Shown: piece by piece, positions 17,259 through 26,183 of the stretch
Layout: the number at the start of each line of letters is the position of its first letter
How positions within the stretch are numbered: the stretch's first letter is position 1
Source of the DNA: Streptomyces barkulensis
Lineage (GTDB): Bacteria; Actinomycetota; Actinomycetes; Streptomycetales; Streptomycetaceae
Reading direction: 5' to 3'
Assembly: GCF_002843305.1 (NCBI RefSeq)
Contig: NZ_PGSG01000115.1
Span: 116,488-170,733 of the forward strand
DNA length: 54,246 nt
Program-made: the position numbers and the translations under genes
The notes under the pieces: generated by a model
The model's database searches: none
Told to the model about the DNA's origin: nothing
Seen by the model: the letters and a program-made list of their open reading frames with translations, nothing else

Positions 17259-17286
17259 TTGAAACGAATCAATTGAAACGTATCAA
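17259..17286 (+). promoter_or_regulatory. Tandem LacI-like operators upstream of the lyase gene
   Basis: Two directly abutting 14-bp dyads, TTGAAACGAATCAA (17259-17272) and TTGAAACGTATCAA (17273-17286), 75 bases before the lyase start. Both have the TTGA-N6-TCAA form with a central CG as seen in LacI/GalR-family operators. They suggest sugar-responsive repression of the pectin lyase. Confidence 0.6.
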
Positions 17287-17360
17287 GAGAGCGTCGGCAA
17301 CATATCGACACGGCCCTCCCGATCCACACGGGTCCGGCCGAGGGCGGGAAGGACCGCGCG

Positions 17361-19748
17361 ATGAGACGACCCCCTGGACGAACCCGGCCCCCATGGCGGC
17401 ACCCGGCGGCCGGGGCGGGGCGGCGTACGTCCGTCCTGCTGGCCGCCGTACTGCTCGCCACCGGCGCCCCGGCCGCCCAGGCCGGCGCCCCCTCCGGCGA
17501 GGCACCCGGCAGCGGCCACGGCGGCGGCCACGACGGCCATGGCAAGGGACGGGCGGTCCAGCTCGAGAAGCTCGACCGCGGCCTCGTCGCCGTCGCCACC
17601 GGCGAGGGCGTCTTCCTGAGCTGGCGGCTGCTCGGCACCGAGACCACCGGCTCCACCGCCACCGGCATGGCCGGCCCGGACTTCCGCGTCTACCGGGACG
17701 GCGAGCCCGTGGCGACCGTCACCGACAGCACCAACCACCTCGACCGCGGCGCCCCGCCCGGCTCCGGGTACCGCGTCGTCCCCGTCGTCGACGGCCGCGA
17801 GGTCCGCGACAGGGGCCGCGGCCAGGCGGTCACGCCGTGGTCGCGGTCCTACACCGAACTGCCGCTGCGCAGGCCCGCCGGCGGCGTCACCCCCGCCGGG
17901 GAGAGCTACACCTACTCCGCCAACGACATGAGCGTCGGCGACGTGGACGGCGACGGGAGCTACGAGTACGTCGTCAAGTGGGATCCGTCCAACTCCAAGG
18001 ACGTCTCCCAGAAGGGCTACACCGGCAACGTCCTGATCGACACCTACCGCTTCGACGGCACCCTCCTGCACCGCCTCGACCTGGGTGTCAACATCCGCGC
18101 GGGCGCCCACTACACCCAGTTCCCCGTCTACGACTTCGACGGCGACGGGCGCGCGGAGATGATGGTCAAGACCGCGCCCGGTACGAAGAGCATCCGCTAC
18201 GACCGGCACGGCCGCGTCGTCTCCGAGCGGTACGTCACCATGCCTCGCGAGGACGTCCGCGCCGGCCACTCCCACCGCGACGACCACCGGATGAGCGCCG
18301 CGGACTACCGCGAGCACCTCGTGGAGACGTTCCTGGGCTGGCACGAGCACCCCGAGGTGACCGCCGGACGGTGGCCCGCCACCCTGGAGGCGGCCTTCGG
18401 CATCGAGCCGCGCCACGACTACCCGCTCTCCCGCGCCGCCGCCGAGGACCTGGCCGACCACTTCACCGACGTCTACGCCCCCTCCCGCAGCTCCCGCAAC
18501 GACCTGCGCGCCTTCGAGGGCTTCGTCCTCACCGGCCCCGAGTACCTGACGGTGTTCGACGGCGCCACCGGACGCGAGCTCCAGACCGTCCGCTACGAGC
18601 CCGGACGGCACGACGACGGCCTGATGTGGGGCGACTACGCCATGAGCCGCATCGAGCCGGGCAACCGCGTCGACCGCTTCCTGGCGGGCGTGGCCTACCT
18701 CGACGGCAGGCGCCCCTCGGCCGTCTTCGCCCGCGGCTACTACACGCGCGCCACCGTGGCCGCCTACCGCTGGGACGGCAAGCGGCTGAAGCGCCAGTGG
18801 CTTGCCGACAGCGGCTGGACGCCCATGTCCAACCCCTTCGACGACTCCCCGCACGGCGTGGACGGCACCGACCCCGAGTACGGCGCCCTCACCACCCAGG
18901 GCTTCCACTCCCTGAGCGCGGCGGACGTGGACGGCGACGGCCGCCAGGAGATCGTCTACGGGGCGGCCACCCTCGACGACGACGGCTCCCTCCTCCACAG
19001 CTCCTTCGCCGAGGGACCGCCCGGGAGCGCCGTGCCCGGGCGGAGCGTGCGGCTCGGCCACGGCGACGCCATGCACGTCGCCGACATCGACCCGGACCGG
19101 CCCGGCCTGGAGATCCACACCGTCCACGAGGGCGGGCGCCGGGCCCCCTACGGGCACGCGCTGCGCGACGCCGCCACCGGCGAGGTGCTGTACGGCACCT
19201 ACACCGGCGTGGACACCGGTCGCGGCATGGTGGGCGACATCGACCCGGACCGGCCGGGCCTGGAGACCTGGGGCTCGCACGGCGTCGGACTGTGGAGCGC
19301 GGACGGCGAGCGGATCGCGGACTCCACCCCGGGCACCAACATGAGCATCCGCTGGGCCGCCGACATGACCACGCAGATCGTGGACGGCTCGGGCGAGAAC
19401 ACCCCGGTGATCAGGGACTGGCGGCGCGGCACACTGCTGACCGCCGAGGGCGCCCGCACCAACAACGGCACCAAGGGCAACCCCTCGCTGGTGGCCGACG
19501 TCCTCGGCGACTGGCGCGAGGAACTGCTGGTGCGCACCGCCGACAGCTCGGCGATACGGATCTACACCAGCACCGAGGTGACCGACCGCAAGCTGTACAC
19601 GCTGATGCACGACCCGCAGTACCGGGTCGAGGTGGCGCGGCAGCAGACGACGTACAACCAGCCCGCGTACCCGTCCTTCCACCTGGGCTCGGGCACCGAC
19701 TGGTCGCGGGTTCCCGTGCCCGGCGCGCGCGTGCCCGGCCGCCGGTAG
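17361..19748 (+). CDS. Secreted rhamnogalacturonan lyase, PL11 family
   Basis: 795 residues. The signal peptide has an Arg-rich n-region (MRRPPGRTRPPWRHPAAG), a hydrophobic core 'SVLLAAVLLATGAPA' and an Ala-x-Ala site near residue 40. The mature protein is the PL11 rhamnogalacturonan endolyase fold: 'ANDMSVGDVDGDGSYEYVVKW' (read in two parts) with 'NSKDVSQKGYTGNVLID', 'AGAHYTQFPVYDFDGDGRAE' and later 'SAADVDGDGRQEIVYGA'. These repeated DxDGDG loops bind calcium in the beta-propeller. It would cleave the rhamnose-galacturonate backbone of pectin outside the cell. The gene is single and sits behind two LacI-like operators. Confidence 0.93.
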   Translation: MRRPPGRTRPPWRHPAAGAGRRTSVLLAAVLLATGAPAAQAGAPSGEAPGSGHGGGHDGHGKGRAVQLEKLDRGLVAVATGEGVFLSWRLLGTETTGSTATGMAGPDFRVYRDGEPVATVTDSTNHLDRGAPPGSGYRVVPVVDGREVRDRGRGQAVTPWSRSYTELPLRRPAGGVTPAGESYTYSANDMSVGDVDGDGSYEYVVKWDPSNSKDVSQKGYTGNVLIDTYRFDGTLLHRLDLGVNIRAGAHYTQFPVYDFDGDGRAEMMVKTAPGTKSIRYDRHGRVVSERYVTMPREDVRAGHSHRDDHRMSAADYREHLVETFLGWHEHPEVTAGRWPATLEAAFGIEPRHDYPLSRAAAEDLADHFTDVYAPSRSSRNDLRAFEGFVLTGPEYLTVFDGATGRELQTVRYEPGRHDDGLMWGDYAMSRIEPGNRVDRFLAGVAYLDGRRPSAVFARGYYTRATVAAYRWDGKRLKRQWLADSGWTPMSNPFDDSPHGVDGTDPEYGALTTQGFHSLSAADVDGDGRQEIVYGAATLDDDGSLLHSSFAEGPPGSAVPGRSVRLGHGDAMHVADIDPDRPGLEIHTVHEGGRRAPYGHALRDAATGEVLYGTYTGVDTGRGMVGDIDPDRPGLETWGSHGVGLWSADGERIADSTPGTNMSIRWAADMTTQIVDGSGENTPVIRDWRRGTLLTAEGARTNNGTKGNPSLVADVLGDWREELLVRTADSSAIRIYTSTEVTDRKLYTLMHDPQYRVEVARQQTTYNQPAYPSFHLGSGTDWSRVPVPGARVPGRR

Positions 19749-19760
19749 GACCCTGCCACC

Positions 19761-19797
19761 GGCGGGCCCCGGCCGCTCGTCGGCGCCGGGGCCCGCC
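19761..19797. terminator. Bidirectional terminator
   Basis: GGCGGGCCCCGGC (19761-19773) pairs with GCCGGGGCCCGCC (19785-19797), between the convergent lyase and patatin genes. Confidence 0.8.
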
Positions 19798-19799
19798 GC

Positions 19800-20690
19800 T
19801 CAGCCGTGCCAGACGCCGCCCACGGCCCGCGCGTGGGCGGCGGCCTGCGCACGTCCCGCACGTGCGCAGGCCGCCCGGCGGGAGACGTCCAGGGGGTTGC
19901 GGCCGAGCTCCCGGCGGGCGGCTGCGTCCGGGACGATCAGCGCGACCTCCGCCCCCTCCGCCCGCAGCCGGGCGGCGAGCCGCTCGGCCCGGGGGCCCGG
20001 CCCGAACGCCCTGGGCAGCGGGGCGAGCACCACCACCCGCCGGTGGCCGCGCGCCAGATCGGCGTTGGTCGTCGACCGCACGCCGCCGTCGATCCACCAC
20101 CGCCCGCACAGGGCCACCGGCGGCCACAGGCCCGGCATCGCGCAGCTCGCGGCGACCGCCCGGAGCAGCTCGGCGCCGCTGCCGGAGTGGAAGGTGCCCA
20201 GCTCACCGGTGTGCGCGTCCACGGCGGTCACGCGCAGCGCGTTCGGCCACTCCCGTACCGGCAGCAGGGCGGCCATGGCCTCCAGCACCTCCTCCCCGGA
20301 GGAGGTGCGCGCCCCCAGCGCCATCCGCCCCAGCCGCCGCGCCACCGCCTCGGGGGTGCGCCGGCCCAGTTGCGCGCGCAGGAAGCCCAGCGCCGCGCCG
20401 GGAGTGATCCGCGCCTCGGGACCGGCCGCCGCCGGAGCGGCCGCCTCCGGTCCGGCCGCCTCCGGTCCGGCCGCCTCCGGTCCGGCCGCCTCCGACTGCC
20501 GCCGGTGGAGCTCCTCCGGATGCTCCCCGGCCGCCAGCCGGGCGCCGACCACCGCTCCCGCCGAGGTGCCGATCACCGTGTCGGCTCCGGCGAGGTCCAC
20601 GCCGGCGGCGGCCAGCCCGGCCAGCACCCCCACCTGCCACGCTCCGCCCGCGTGCCCTCCGCTGCCCAGTACGAGCGCTCTGTCCGCCAC
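19800..20690 (-). CDS. Patatin-like phospholipase
   Basis: 296 residues from GTG 20690, chosen for the GGGAGGAGG upstream and because the conserved fold begins at once (ALVLGSGGHAGGAWQVGVLA). The glycine-rich oxyanion loop is 'GSGGHAGGAW', the nucleophile elbow is 'VIGTSAGAVVGA' (G-x-S-x-G), and the catalytic Asp is in 'WWIDGGVRSTTNADLA' (DGG). All three elements of the Ser-Asp dyad enzyme are present. Between residues about 75 and 100 is a run of AAGPE repeats (15-bp units near 20445-20490) that looks like a variable linker. Probably an acyl hydrolase of lipids; substrate unknown. Confidence 0.88.
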   Translation of the reverse strand: MADRALVLGSGGHAGGAWQVGVLAGLAAAGVDLAGADTVIGTSAGAVVGARLAAGEHPEELHRRQSEAAGPEAAGPEAAGPEAAAPAAAGPEARITPGAALGFLRAQLGRRTPEAVARRLGRMALGARTSSGEEVLEAMAALLPVREWPNALRVTAVDAHTGELGTFHSGSGAELLRAVAASCAMPGLWPPVALCGRWWIDGGVRSTTNADLARGHRRVVVLAPLPRAFGPGPRAERLAARLRAEGAEVALIVPDAAARRELGRNPLDVSRRAACARAGRAQAAAHARAVGGVWHG

Positions 20691-20807
20691 GGCGCCGGCC
20701 TCCTCCCTCGTCGGCCGTGTCCGCCTACCCGCCGCCGCCTGCCGGAAGCAACCGCACAGGTGGCATACGCTCGCACGGTCGATCGATCCCACGAGGCTGG
20801 AGACACC

Positions 20808-22067
20808 ATGGCCGCGACGCCGACCAAGCTCACCAACTGGGCCGGGAACGTCGAGTTCGCCGCCCGGGCCCTGCACCGCCCGGCGACGACGGACCGGCTG
20901 CGCGAGATCGTCGCGGCGTCCGACCGCGTACGGGTGCTGGGCTCGGGCCACTCCTTCAACCGGATCGCCGACACGGACGGCGATCTGATCACCCTCGACG
21001 ACCTGCCCCGCGCCGTCGAGGCGGACCCGGCCTCCGGCACCGTCCGCGTCACCGGCGCGGTCCGGTTCGGCGAGCTGTGCCCGGTGCTGCGGCGGCACGG
21101 GCTCGCCCTGCCGAACCTCCCGTCCACCCCGCACTTCACCCTCGCCGGGGCGTACGCCACCGGCACCCACGGCTCGGGGCACACCGGCGGCACACTGGCC
21201 GCCGCCGTACGGTCGGTGGAGCTGGTCACGGCGGACGGCTCGCAGGTCACCGTCTCGCGCGGCGAGGCCGGCTTCGAGGGGGCCGTGGTCTCGCTCGGCG
21301 CCCTGGGCGCGGTCACCGCCCTGACCGTGGAGGCGTGCCCGGCCTTCGAGGTGGAGCAGTACGTCCACGAGGGGCTGCCCTGGGAGGTGCTGACACAGCG
21401 CCCGGAGGAGGTGTTCGGCGCCGCGTACAGCGTCAGCGTCTTCACCGACTGGACCGGCCCGGCGCGGGTGTGGGCCAAGCGCCGCGCCGGTGATCCGCTG
21501 CCCGGCCTCGCCTGGACCGGCGCCCGCCCCGCCGACGGCCCCCGCCACCCGATCGAGGGAATGCCGACGGAGAACGCCACCGAGCAGCAGGGGGTGCCCG
21601 GGCCGTGGGACGAGCGGCTGCCGCACTTCCGCTCCGGGTTCATGCCCAGCGCCGGGGACGAGCTCCAGTCGGAGTACTTCGTGCCGGCCGGCCGCGCGGG
21701 CGAGGCCTTCGCCGCGCTGCGGGAGCTCGGGCCGCTGCTCGCCCCCGTGCTGCAGGTCTCCGAGATACGCACCGTGGCCGCCGATCCGCAGTGGCTCAGC
21801 CCCGCCCACGGCCGCGACAGCGTCGCCCTCCACTTCACCTGGACGTCCGACGCGGCCGCCGTCGCCCCCGTGCTGCTCCGCGTCGAGGAGGCGCTCGCGC
21901 CCTTCGACGCGCGCCCCCACTGGGGGAAGCTGTCGTCCACGGGGGTGGATGCGCCGAGCGCCTCGTACCCGCGCTGGGAGGACTTCCGGGCACTGCTGGA
22001 CCGCTTCGACCCGGCGGGCGTGTTCCGCAACGAGCTGATCGACCGCTGGTTCCCCCGCGGCCGGTAG
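20808..22067 (+). CDS. aldO: Alditol oxidase (FAD-dependent)
   Basis: 419 residues, almost the length of the known S. coelicolor alditol oxidase. The N-terminal FAD domain has 'VLGSGHSFN' with His48 at the position of the covalent FAD-linking histidine, 'LPNLPSTPHFTLAGAYATGT' (Ser in the flavin pocket) and 'GTHGSGHTGG'. The substrate domain shows 'SEIRTVAADPQWLSP', containing the Glu-x-Arg pair, and 'HWGKLSS', containing the catalytic Lys. It would oxidise xylitol or sorbitol at C1, giving an aldose and hydrogen peroxide. Divergent from the patatin gene by 117 bases. Confidence 0.93.
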   Translation: MAATPTKLTNWAGNVEFAARALHRPATTDRLREIVAASDRVRVLGSGHSFNRIADTDGDLITLDDLPRAVEADPASGTVRVTGAVRFGELCPVLRRHGLALPNLPSTPHFTLAGAYATGTHGSGHTGGTLAAAVRSVELVTADGSQVTVSRGEAGFEGAVVSLGALGAVTALTVEACPAFEVEQYVHEGLPWEVLTQRPEEVFGAAYSVSVFTDWTGPARVWAKRRAGDPLPGLAWTGARPADGPRHPIEGMPTENATEQQGVPGPWDERLPHFRSGFMPSAGDELQSEYFVPAGRAGEAFAALRELGPLLAPVLQVSEIRTVAADPQWLSPAHGRDSVALHFTWTSDAAAVAPVLLRVEEALAPFDARPHWGKLSSTGVDAPSASYPRWEDFRALLDRFDPAGVFRNELIDRWFPRGR

Positions 22068-22377
22068 CCGACGGCCGGTCAGCGGACGGCCGGTCAGCGG
22101 ACGGGCGGACGGCGGACGGGCGGACGGGCGGACGGCGGGGAAAGGCGCCCGGGAAAGGCGGCGGCCGGAAGGCAGGTGTTCCCCGTTCCCGGGATCGGAC
22201 GGGTTTGGCCCCGGCGTGCGGGCGGATCACTTCCCCCAAAACGGGCCAGTTGTGCCGGGATCATTCCCTCAGCGCCCTCCAGTCGCTACCTTCCCTTCCA
22301 CCACGTCCGTAACCCGGACAGGCAATCCCCCACGTCGAACAGCCCGTCCCAGCTGTCCGCACCGGAAGGATCCTCCC
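22068..22377. other. Intergenic stretch with short GC-rich tandem repeats
   Basis: 310 bases without a gene. From about 22070 to 22138 it consists of imperfect repeats of GACGGCCGGTCAGCG and GCGGACGG units. The last 120 bases before 22378 hold the leader of the peptidase gene, ending in the ribosome binding site GGAAGGA (22364-22370). Confidence 0.5.
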
Positions 22378-23949
22378 GTGCACGCACCTCTCTCCAGAGG
22401 CAGGAAGCGCAGAATCATCGCGGCCACCGCCGCCGCGTCCCTCGCCACCCCCCTGATGCTCGCCGCGACCGCCACCTCCGCCGTGGCCAAGCCCGACCCC
22501 GGCAAGCAGGGCGAGCGGCTGGCGAGGCAGCTGGTCAAGAAGGCCGACGCGGACGGCGCCATGAGGCACCTGCGGGCGTTCCAGGCGATCGCCGACGCCA
22601 AGGACGACAACCGCGCCGCCGGCTCCGCCGGCTACGACTGGTCCGCGAAGTACGCCGGCACCCTGCTCAAGCTCGCCGGGTACGAGGTCACCTACCAGAA
22701 CTTCGACTTCGTCTACCGCGAGACGCTCGCGGAGAAGCTGTCCGTCCTGAGCCCCACTCAGCGCGATGTCCCCATCAAGCTGATGACGTACACCGCGAGC
22801 ACCCCCGAGGGCGGCGTCGAGGCAGCTCTCGCGGCCGTGCCCGTGGACGCCGACGGCACCACCGGCTGCGAGGCCGACGACTTCGCCGCCGGCGACTTCA
22901 CCGGCAAGATCGCCCTGATCCAGCGCGGCGGCTGCACCTTCGCCGCCAAGCAGGCGAACGCCGCCGACGCCGGCGCGGTCGGCGCGATCATCTACAACAA
23001 CACCGACGGGGACCTCAACGGCACCCTCGGCGAGGCCTCCGCCGGCCGCATCCCCACCGGCGGCATCACCCAGGAGGCCGGCGAGGCACTGGCGGCCGAC
23101 GTCGCCCGGGGCACCGTCACCGTCAACATGGAGATCCGCGAGTTCCACGAGACCCGCTCCACGCCCAACGTCATCGCCGAGACCCGCGGCGGCGACGAGG
23201 ACAACGTGGTGATGTTCGGCGCCCACCTGGACTCCGTCGCCGACGGCCCGGGCATCAACGACAACGCCTCCGGCTCCGCCGGCATCCTGGAGACCGCCCT
23301 CGAGTTCGCCAAGACCAACCGCAAGGGCAAGCACGCCAACAAGGTGCGCTTCGCTCTGTGGTCCGCCGAGGAGGTGGGTCTGCAGGGCTCCGAGCACTAC
23401 GTGACCAGCCTGCCCGAGGCCGAGCGCGAGAAGATCGCCCTCTACCTCAACTTCGACATGATCGCCTCGCCGAACTACGGCCTGTTCGTCTACGACGGCG
23501 ACGACTCCGACGGCGTCGGCGCCGGCCCGGGCCCCGAGGGCTCGGCGCAGCTCGAGCACGCGATCAACACCTTCATGCGCTCGCAGGGCCAGGAGCCGCG
23601 CGGCACCGACTTCACCGGCCGCTCCGACTACGGTCCGTTCATCGAGGCCGGCATCCCCTCCGGCGGCACCTTCACCGGCGCCGAGGGCATCAAGAGCGAG
23701 GAGGAGGCCGCCCTGTGGGGCGGCGAGGCCGGTATCGCGTACGACAAGTGCTACCACCAGGCGTGCGACGACATGGGCAACGTCAGCAAGAAGGCGCTCG
23801 GCGTCAACGTCGACGTGATCGCCAACGCCGTCGGCACCTACGCCTGGGACACCTCCTCGCTGACCGAGGACGTGCCCTTCGAGCCCACCAAGGGCACCGC
23901 GGGCAGCGGTGGCGGTCTGCACGACCACGACCACGGCCTGACCTCCTGA
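22378..23949 (+). CDS. Secreted M28 aminopeptidase with PA domain
   Basis: 523 residues from GTG 22378. The signal peptide has a basic start (VHAPLSRGRKRRII), a hydrophobic core (AATAAASLATPLMLAATATS) and AVA at the end. The chain resembles the S. griseus aminopeptidase family. A protease-associated (PA) domain lies at about 145-260 ('IALIQRGGCTFAAKQANAADAGAVGAII', in parts). The zinc-site residues are in 'GAHLDSVADGPGINDNASG' (His, Asp), 'SAEEVGLQGSEHY' (catalytic and metal Glu) and 'FDMIASPNYG' (Asp). The C-terminal Cys pair and 'GIAYDKCYHQACDDMGN' carry the last His. It removes N-terminal hydrophobic residues from peptides outside the cell. A His/Asp-rich tail (HDHDHG) could bind metal. 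Confidence 0.95.
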   Translation: MHAPLSRGRKRRIIAATAAASLATPLMLAATATSAVAKPDPGKQGERLARQLVKKADADGAMRHLRAFQAIADAKDDNRAAGSAGYDWSAKYAGTLLKLAGYEVTYQNFDFVYRETLAEKLSVLSPTQRDVPIKLMTYTASTPEGGVEAALAAVPVDADGTTGCEADDFAAGDFTGKIALIQRGGCTFAAKQANAADAGAVGAIIYNNTDGDLNGTLGEASAGRIPTGGITQEAGEALAADVARGTVTVNMEIREFHETRSTPNVIAETRGGDEDNVVMFGAHLDSVADGPGINDNASGSAGILETALEFAKTNRKGKHANKVRFALWSAEEVGLQGSEHYVTSLPEAEREKIALYLNFDMIASPNYGLFVYDGDDSDGVGAGPGPEGSAQLEHAINTFMRSQGQEPRGTDFTGRSDYGPFIEAGIPSGGTFTGAEGIKSEEEAALWGGEAGIAYDKCYHQACDDMGNVSKKALGVNVDVIANAVGTYAWDTSSLTEDVPFEPTKGTAGSGGGLHDHDHGLTS

Positions 23950-24000
23950 GGCACTGACGGCCCGACGTCCCACGGACGTACCGGCCGTGACGGCACCCCA

Positions 24001-24036
24001 CCGCGGGCGCCGGGGCACACGCCCCGGCGCCCGCGG
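24001..24036. terminator. Terminator after the aminopeptidase gene
   Basis: Perfect 15-bp stem, CCGCGGGCGCCGGGG with CCCCGGCGCCCGCGG, loop CACACG. A second GC hairpin follows at about 24031-24053. Confidence 0.8.
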
Positions 24037-24161
24037 CGCTTCGCGCGCCGCGGGCGCGGCGGCGCGCCGGCCCGTGACCACTCGCCCCCCGAGGCCGGGA
24101 CACGCCCCGACCCTCCGCCGGAAGGCTGTGTCCCCCGCCGCCGGGCCGGTAGGCTTTCCGT

Positions 24162-24458
24162 GTGATCTTCAAGCGAATCGGAAACGGGCGTCCTTACCCC
24201 GACCACGGCCGGGAGAGCACCCGCCAGTGGGCGGATGTAGCCCCACGCCCGGTACGTCTTGACCAGCTCGTCACCACCAAGGGACAGCTCGACCTGGAGA
24301 CCCTGCTCGCCGAGGACTCCACCTTCTACGGCGATCTGTTCGCGCACGTCGTGAAGTGGAACGGGGACCTCTATCTGGAGGACGGCCTCCACCGCGCCGT
24401 GCGCGCCGCCCTCCAGCAGCGGCAGGTGCTGCACGCCCGGGTGCTCGAACTCGACTGA
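24162..24458 (+). CDS. Small conserved protein, annotated elsewhere as VapB-type antitoxin
   Basis: 98 residues from GTG 24162 (MIFKRIGNGRPYPDHGRES...). The C-terminal half, 'FAHVVKWNGDLYLEDGLHRAVRAALQQRQVLHARVLEL', resembles the ParB/sulfiredoxin-like fold more than a ribbon-helix-helix. Database pipelines often label this Streptomyces family 'VapB family antitoxin', but no toxin gene (PIN domain) lies nearby, so that label is doubtful. It precedes the LytR_C gene on the same strand. Function unknown. Confidence 0.75.
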   Translation: MIFKRIGNGRPYPDHGRESTRQWADVAPRPVRLDQLVTTKGQLDLETLLAEDSTFYGDLFAHVVKWNGDLYLEDGLHRAVRAALQQRQVLHARVLELD

Positions 24459-24614
24459 CGCCCGCCCGCACCCGCTGACGCCCACTGCCACCCGCTGCGC
24501 CCGCTGACGTCCCGGGCCCGCCGTGCGGGACGCGTTGGCCCTTTCGGGGCCGACCACGGTGCGCGCATTGATCGTTTAGTAGGCATTACGCCGTCTCCGC
24601 ACTACGCTGCGCCC

Positions 24615-25382
24615 ATGAGCATGCTCACTCCCCCCGGCATGGGCGGCAAGTACCGCATCACGGGTGACAGCTACCCGCGGATGCGGCGCCCGCGCAGGCG
24701 CCGCAGGATCGTCGCCGCCTCGGTCGCGGCGACCGCCGCCCTCGGTGTGCTCTCCTGGGGGACGGTGCAGCTCCTCGACGCCTTCACCGGCGGCGACACC
24801 ATGGTGCGGGCGGCCGGCGACGGCGGCGAATGCGAGCCGGCCGGCGACGGCGGGAACGACCGGGACGGCGCGAAGGGCGGCGCGAGCGCCGCCGCGGCGC
24901 GCTCCGCCGAGAACTCCGGCGCCTCGCCCGGCGCCCTGCCGAAGCCGTCCGCCATCACCGTCAACGTCTACAACGCCACCACCCGCAGCGGCCTGGCCAG
25001 GAAGACGGCGGACGCGCTGGAGAAGCGCGGCTTCACCATCGGCGAGGTGGCCAACGCCCCGGCCTCCCTCGACAAGAAGGTGAAGAAGGCCGGGTTGCTG
25101 ATGGGCCCGCCCGCCGCCTACCGGAACGGCGCGTTCGACGTCCTGCTCACCCAGCTTCCCGGGGCGGAGGTCAGGGCGGTCGAGCGCAAGACCTCCGGGG
25201 ACGCCGGGAAGGCCGGGAGCGGGGACGGGAAGAAGGCCTCCGGAAAGAACGCCGCGGAGAGGGAGATCGACCTGGTGATCGGCAAGGCGTTCAAGGCCCT
25301 GGCCGGGGAGAAGGACGTGCGCAAGGCCATGGCGGCCCTCGCCTCCCCCTCACCCTCGCCCTCTCCCTCCGCCTGCCGGTAG
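24615..25382 (+). CDS. LytR C-terminal domain protein, membrane-anchored
   Basis: 255 residues. A basic cytoplasmic start (RRPRRRRRIV) is followed by one TM helix, 'AASVAATAALGVLSWGTVQLL' (read with one break), then a low-complexity linker. The LytR_C domain (about residues 115-180) contains 'ITVNVYNATTRSGLARKTAD', 'KRGFTIGEVANAP' and 'GAFDVLLTQLPGAEV'. It ends in a Ser-Pro repeat. The catalytic LytR-CpsA-Psr part is absent. Such stand-alone domains are surface proteins of actinobacteria of unclear role. Confidence 0.88.
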   Translation: MSMLTPPGMGGKYRITGDSYPRMRRPRRRRRIVAASVAATAALGVLSWGTVQLLDAFTGGDTMVRAAGDGGECEPAGDGGNDRDGAKGGASAAAARSAENSGASPGALPKPSAITVNVYNATTRSGLARKTADALEKRGFTIGEVANAPASLDKKVKKAGLLMGPPAAYRNGAFDVLLTQLPGAEVRAVERKTSGDAGKAGSGDGKKASGKNAAEREIDLVIGKAFKALAGEKDVRKAMAALASPSPSPSPSACR

Positions 25383-25452
25383 GCCCTCCGGCGGGCGGGT
25401 ACCGCTGCCGTCCCGGAAGTCGCGGGTACGGCGGCCGTCCCGGCGGCCGGGG

Positions 25453-26088
25453 TCAGCCGGCCGTCCCGTACATGCGGTCGCCCGCGTCGCCCAGGCCCGG
25501 GACGATGTAGCCGTCCTCGTTGAGCCGCTCGTCGACCGAGGCGGTCACCACCGTCACCGGCGTGCCCGCCAGCTCGCGCTCCATCAGCTCCACACCCTCG
25601 GGCGCCGCCAGCAGGCAGAGCGCCGTGACGTCGTCGGCGCCGCGCCGGATCAGCTCCCGGATCGCCGCGACCAGCGTGCCGCCGGTCGCCAGCATCGGGT
25701 CCAGGACGTACACCTGGCGACCGGAGAGGTCGTCGGGCATCCGGGTGGCGTACGTGGACGCCTGGAGGGTGCGCTCGTCGCGGATCATGCCCAGGAAGCC
25801 CACCTCGGCGGTCGGCAGCAGCCGCACCATCCCGTCGAGCATCCCCAGGCCGGCCCGCAGGATCGGCACCACCAGGGGGCGCGGGTGGGACAGCCGCACG
25901 CCCGTGGTGGCCGTCACCGGGGTCCTGATGTCGACCGTCTCGGTGCGCACGTCCCGGGTGGCCTCGTAGGCGAGCAGGGTCACCAGCTCGTCGGCGAGGC
26001 GCCGGAAGGTCGGGGAGTCGGTGCGCTCGTCGCGCAGCGTGGTGAGTTTGTGCGCCACCAGCGGGTGGTCGACGACGTGAATCCGCAT
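25453..26088 (-). CDS. upp: Uracil phosphoribosyltransferase
   Basis: 211 residues, the standard length. It makes UMP from uracil and PRPP for pyrimidine salvage. The PRPP-binding signature is 'YVLDPMLATGGTLVAAI'; the uracil-binding C-terminal loop is 'NEDGYIVPGLGDAGDR'; and 'RAGLGMLDGMVRLLP' is the conserved first helix. It converges with the LytR_C gene (70 bases between) and is divergent from the small basic protein gene at 26184. Confidence 0.97.
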   Translation of the reverse strand: MRIHVVDHPLVAHKLTTLRDERTDSPTFRRLADELVTLLAYEATRDVRTETVDIRTPVTATTGVRLSHPRPLVVPILRAGLGMLDGMVRLLPTAEVGFLGMIRDERTLQASTYATRMPDDLSGRQVYVLDPMLATGGTLVAAIRELIRRGADDVTALCLLAAPEGVELMERELAGTPVTVVTASVDERLNEDGYIVPGLGDAGDRMYGTAG

Positions 26089-26183
26089 GCCATCGACAGT
26101 AGCCGAGCCGCTTTCCCGGCTCGCACTGGCGTACAGGCGCCTTTTCGGGGGACAGTGAACAGGTACGACCGGAGGTGGGCCGT

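Noticed and set aside
17273..20407. A 1044-codon plus-strand frame overlapping the lyase and patatin genes
   Set aside because: Out-of-frame Arg/Pro-rich translation; the lyase frame has signal peptide and family motifs.
24162..24458. VapBC toxin-antitoxin system
   Set aside because: No PIN-domain toxin gene is next to the small gene, and its sequence does not look like a ribbon-helix-helix antitoxin.
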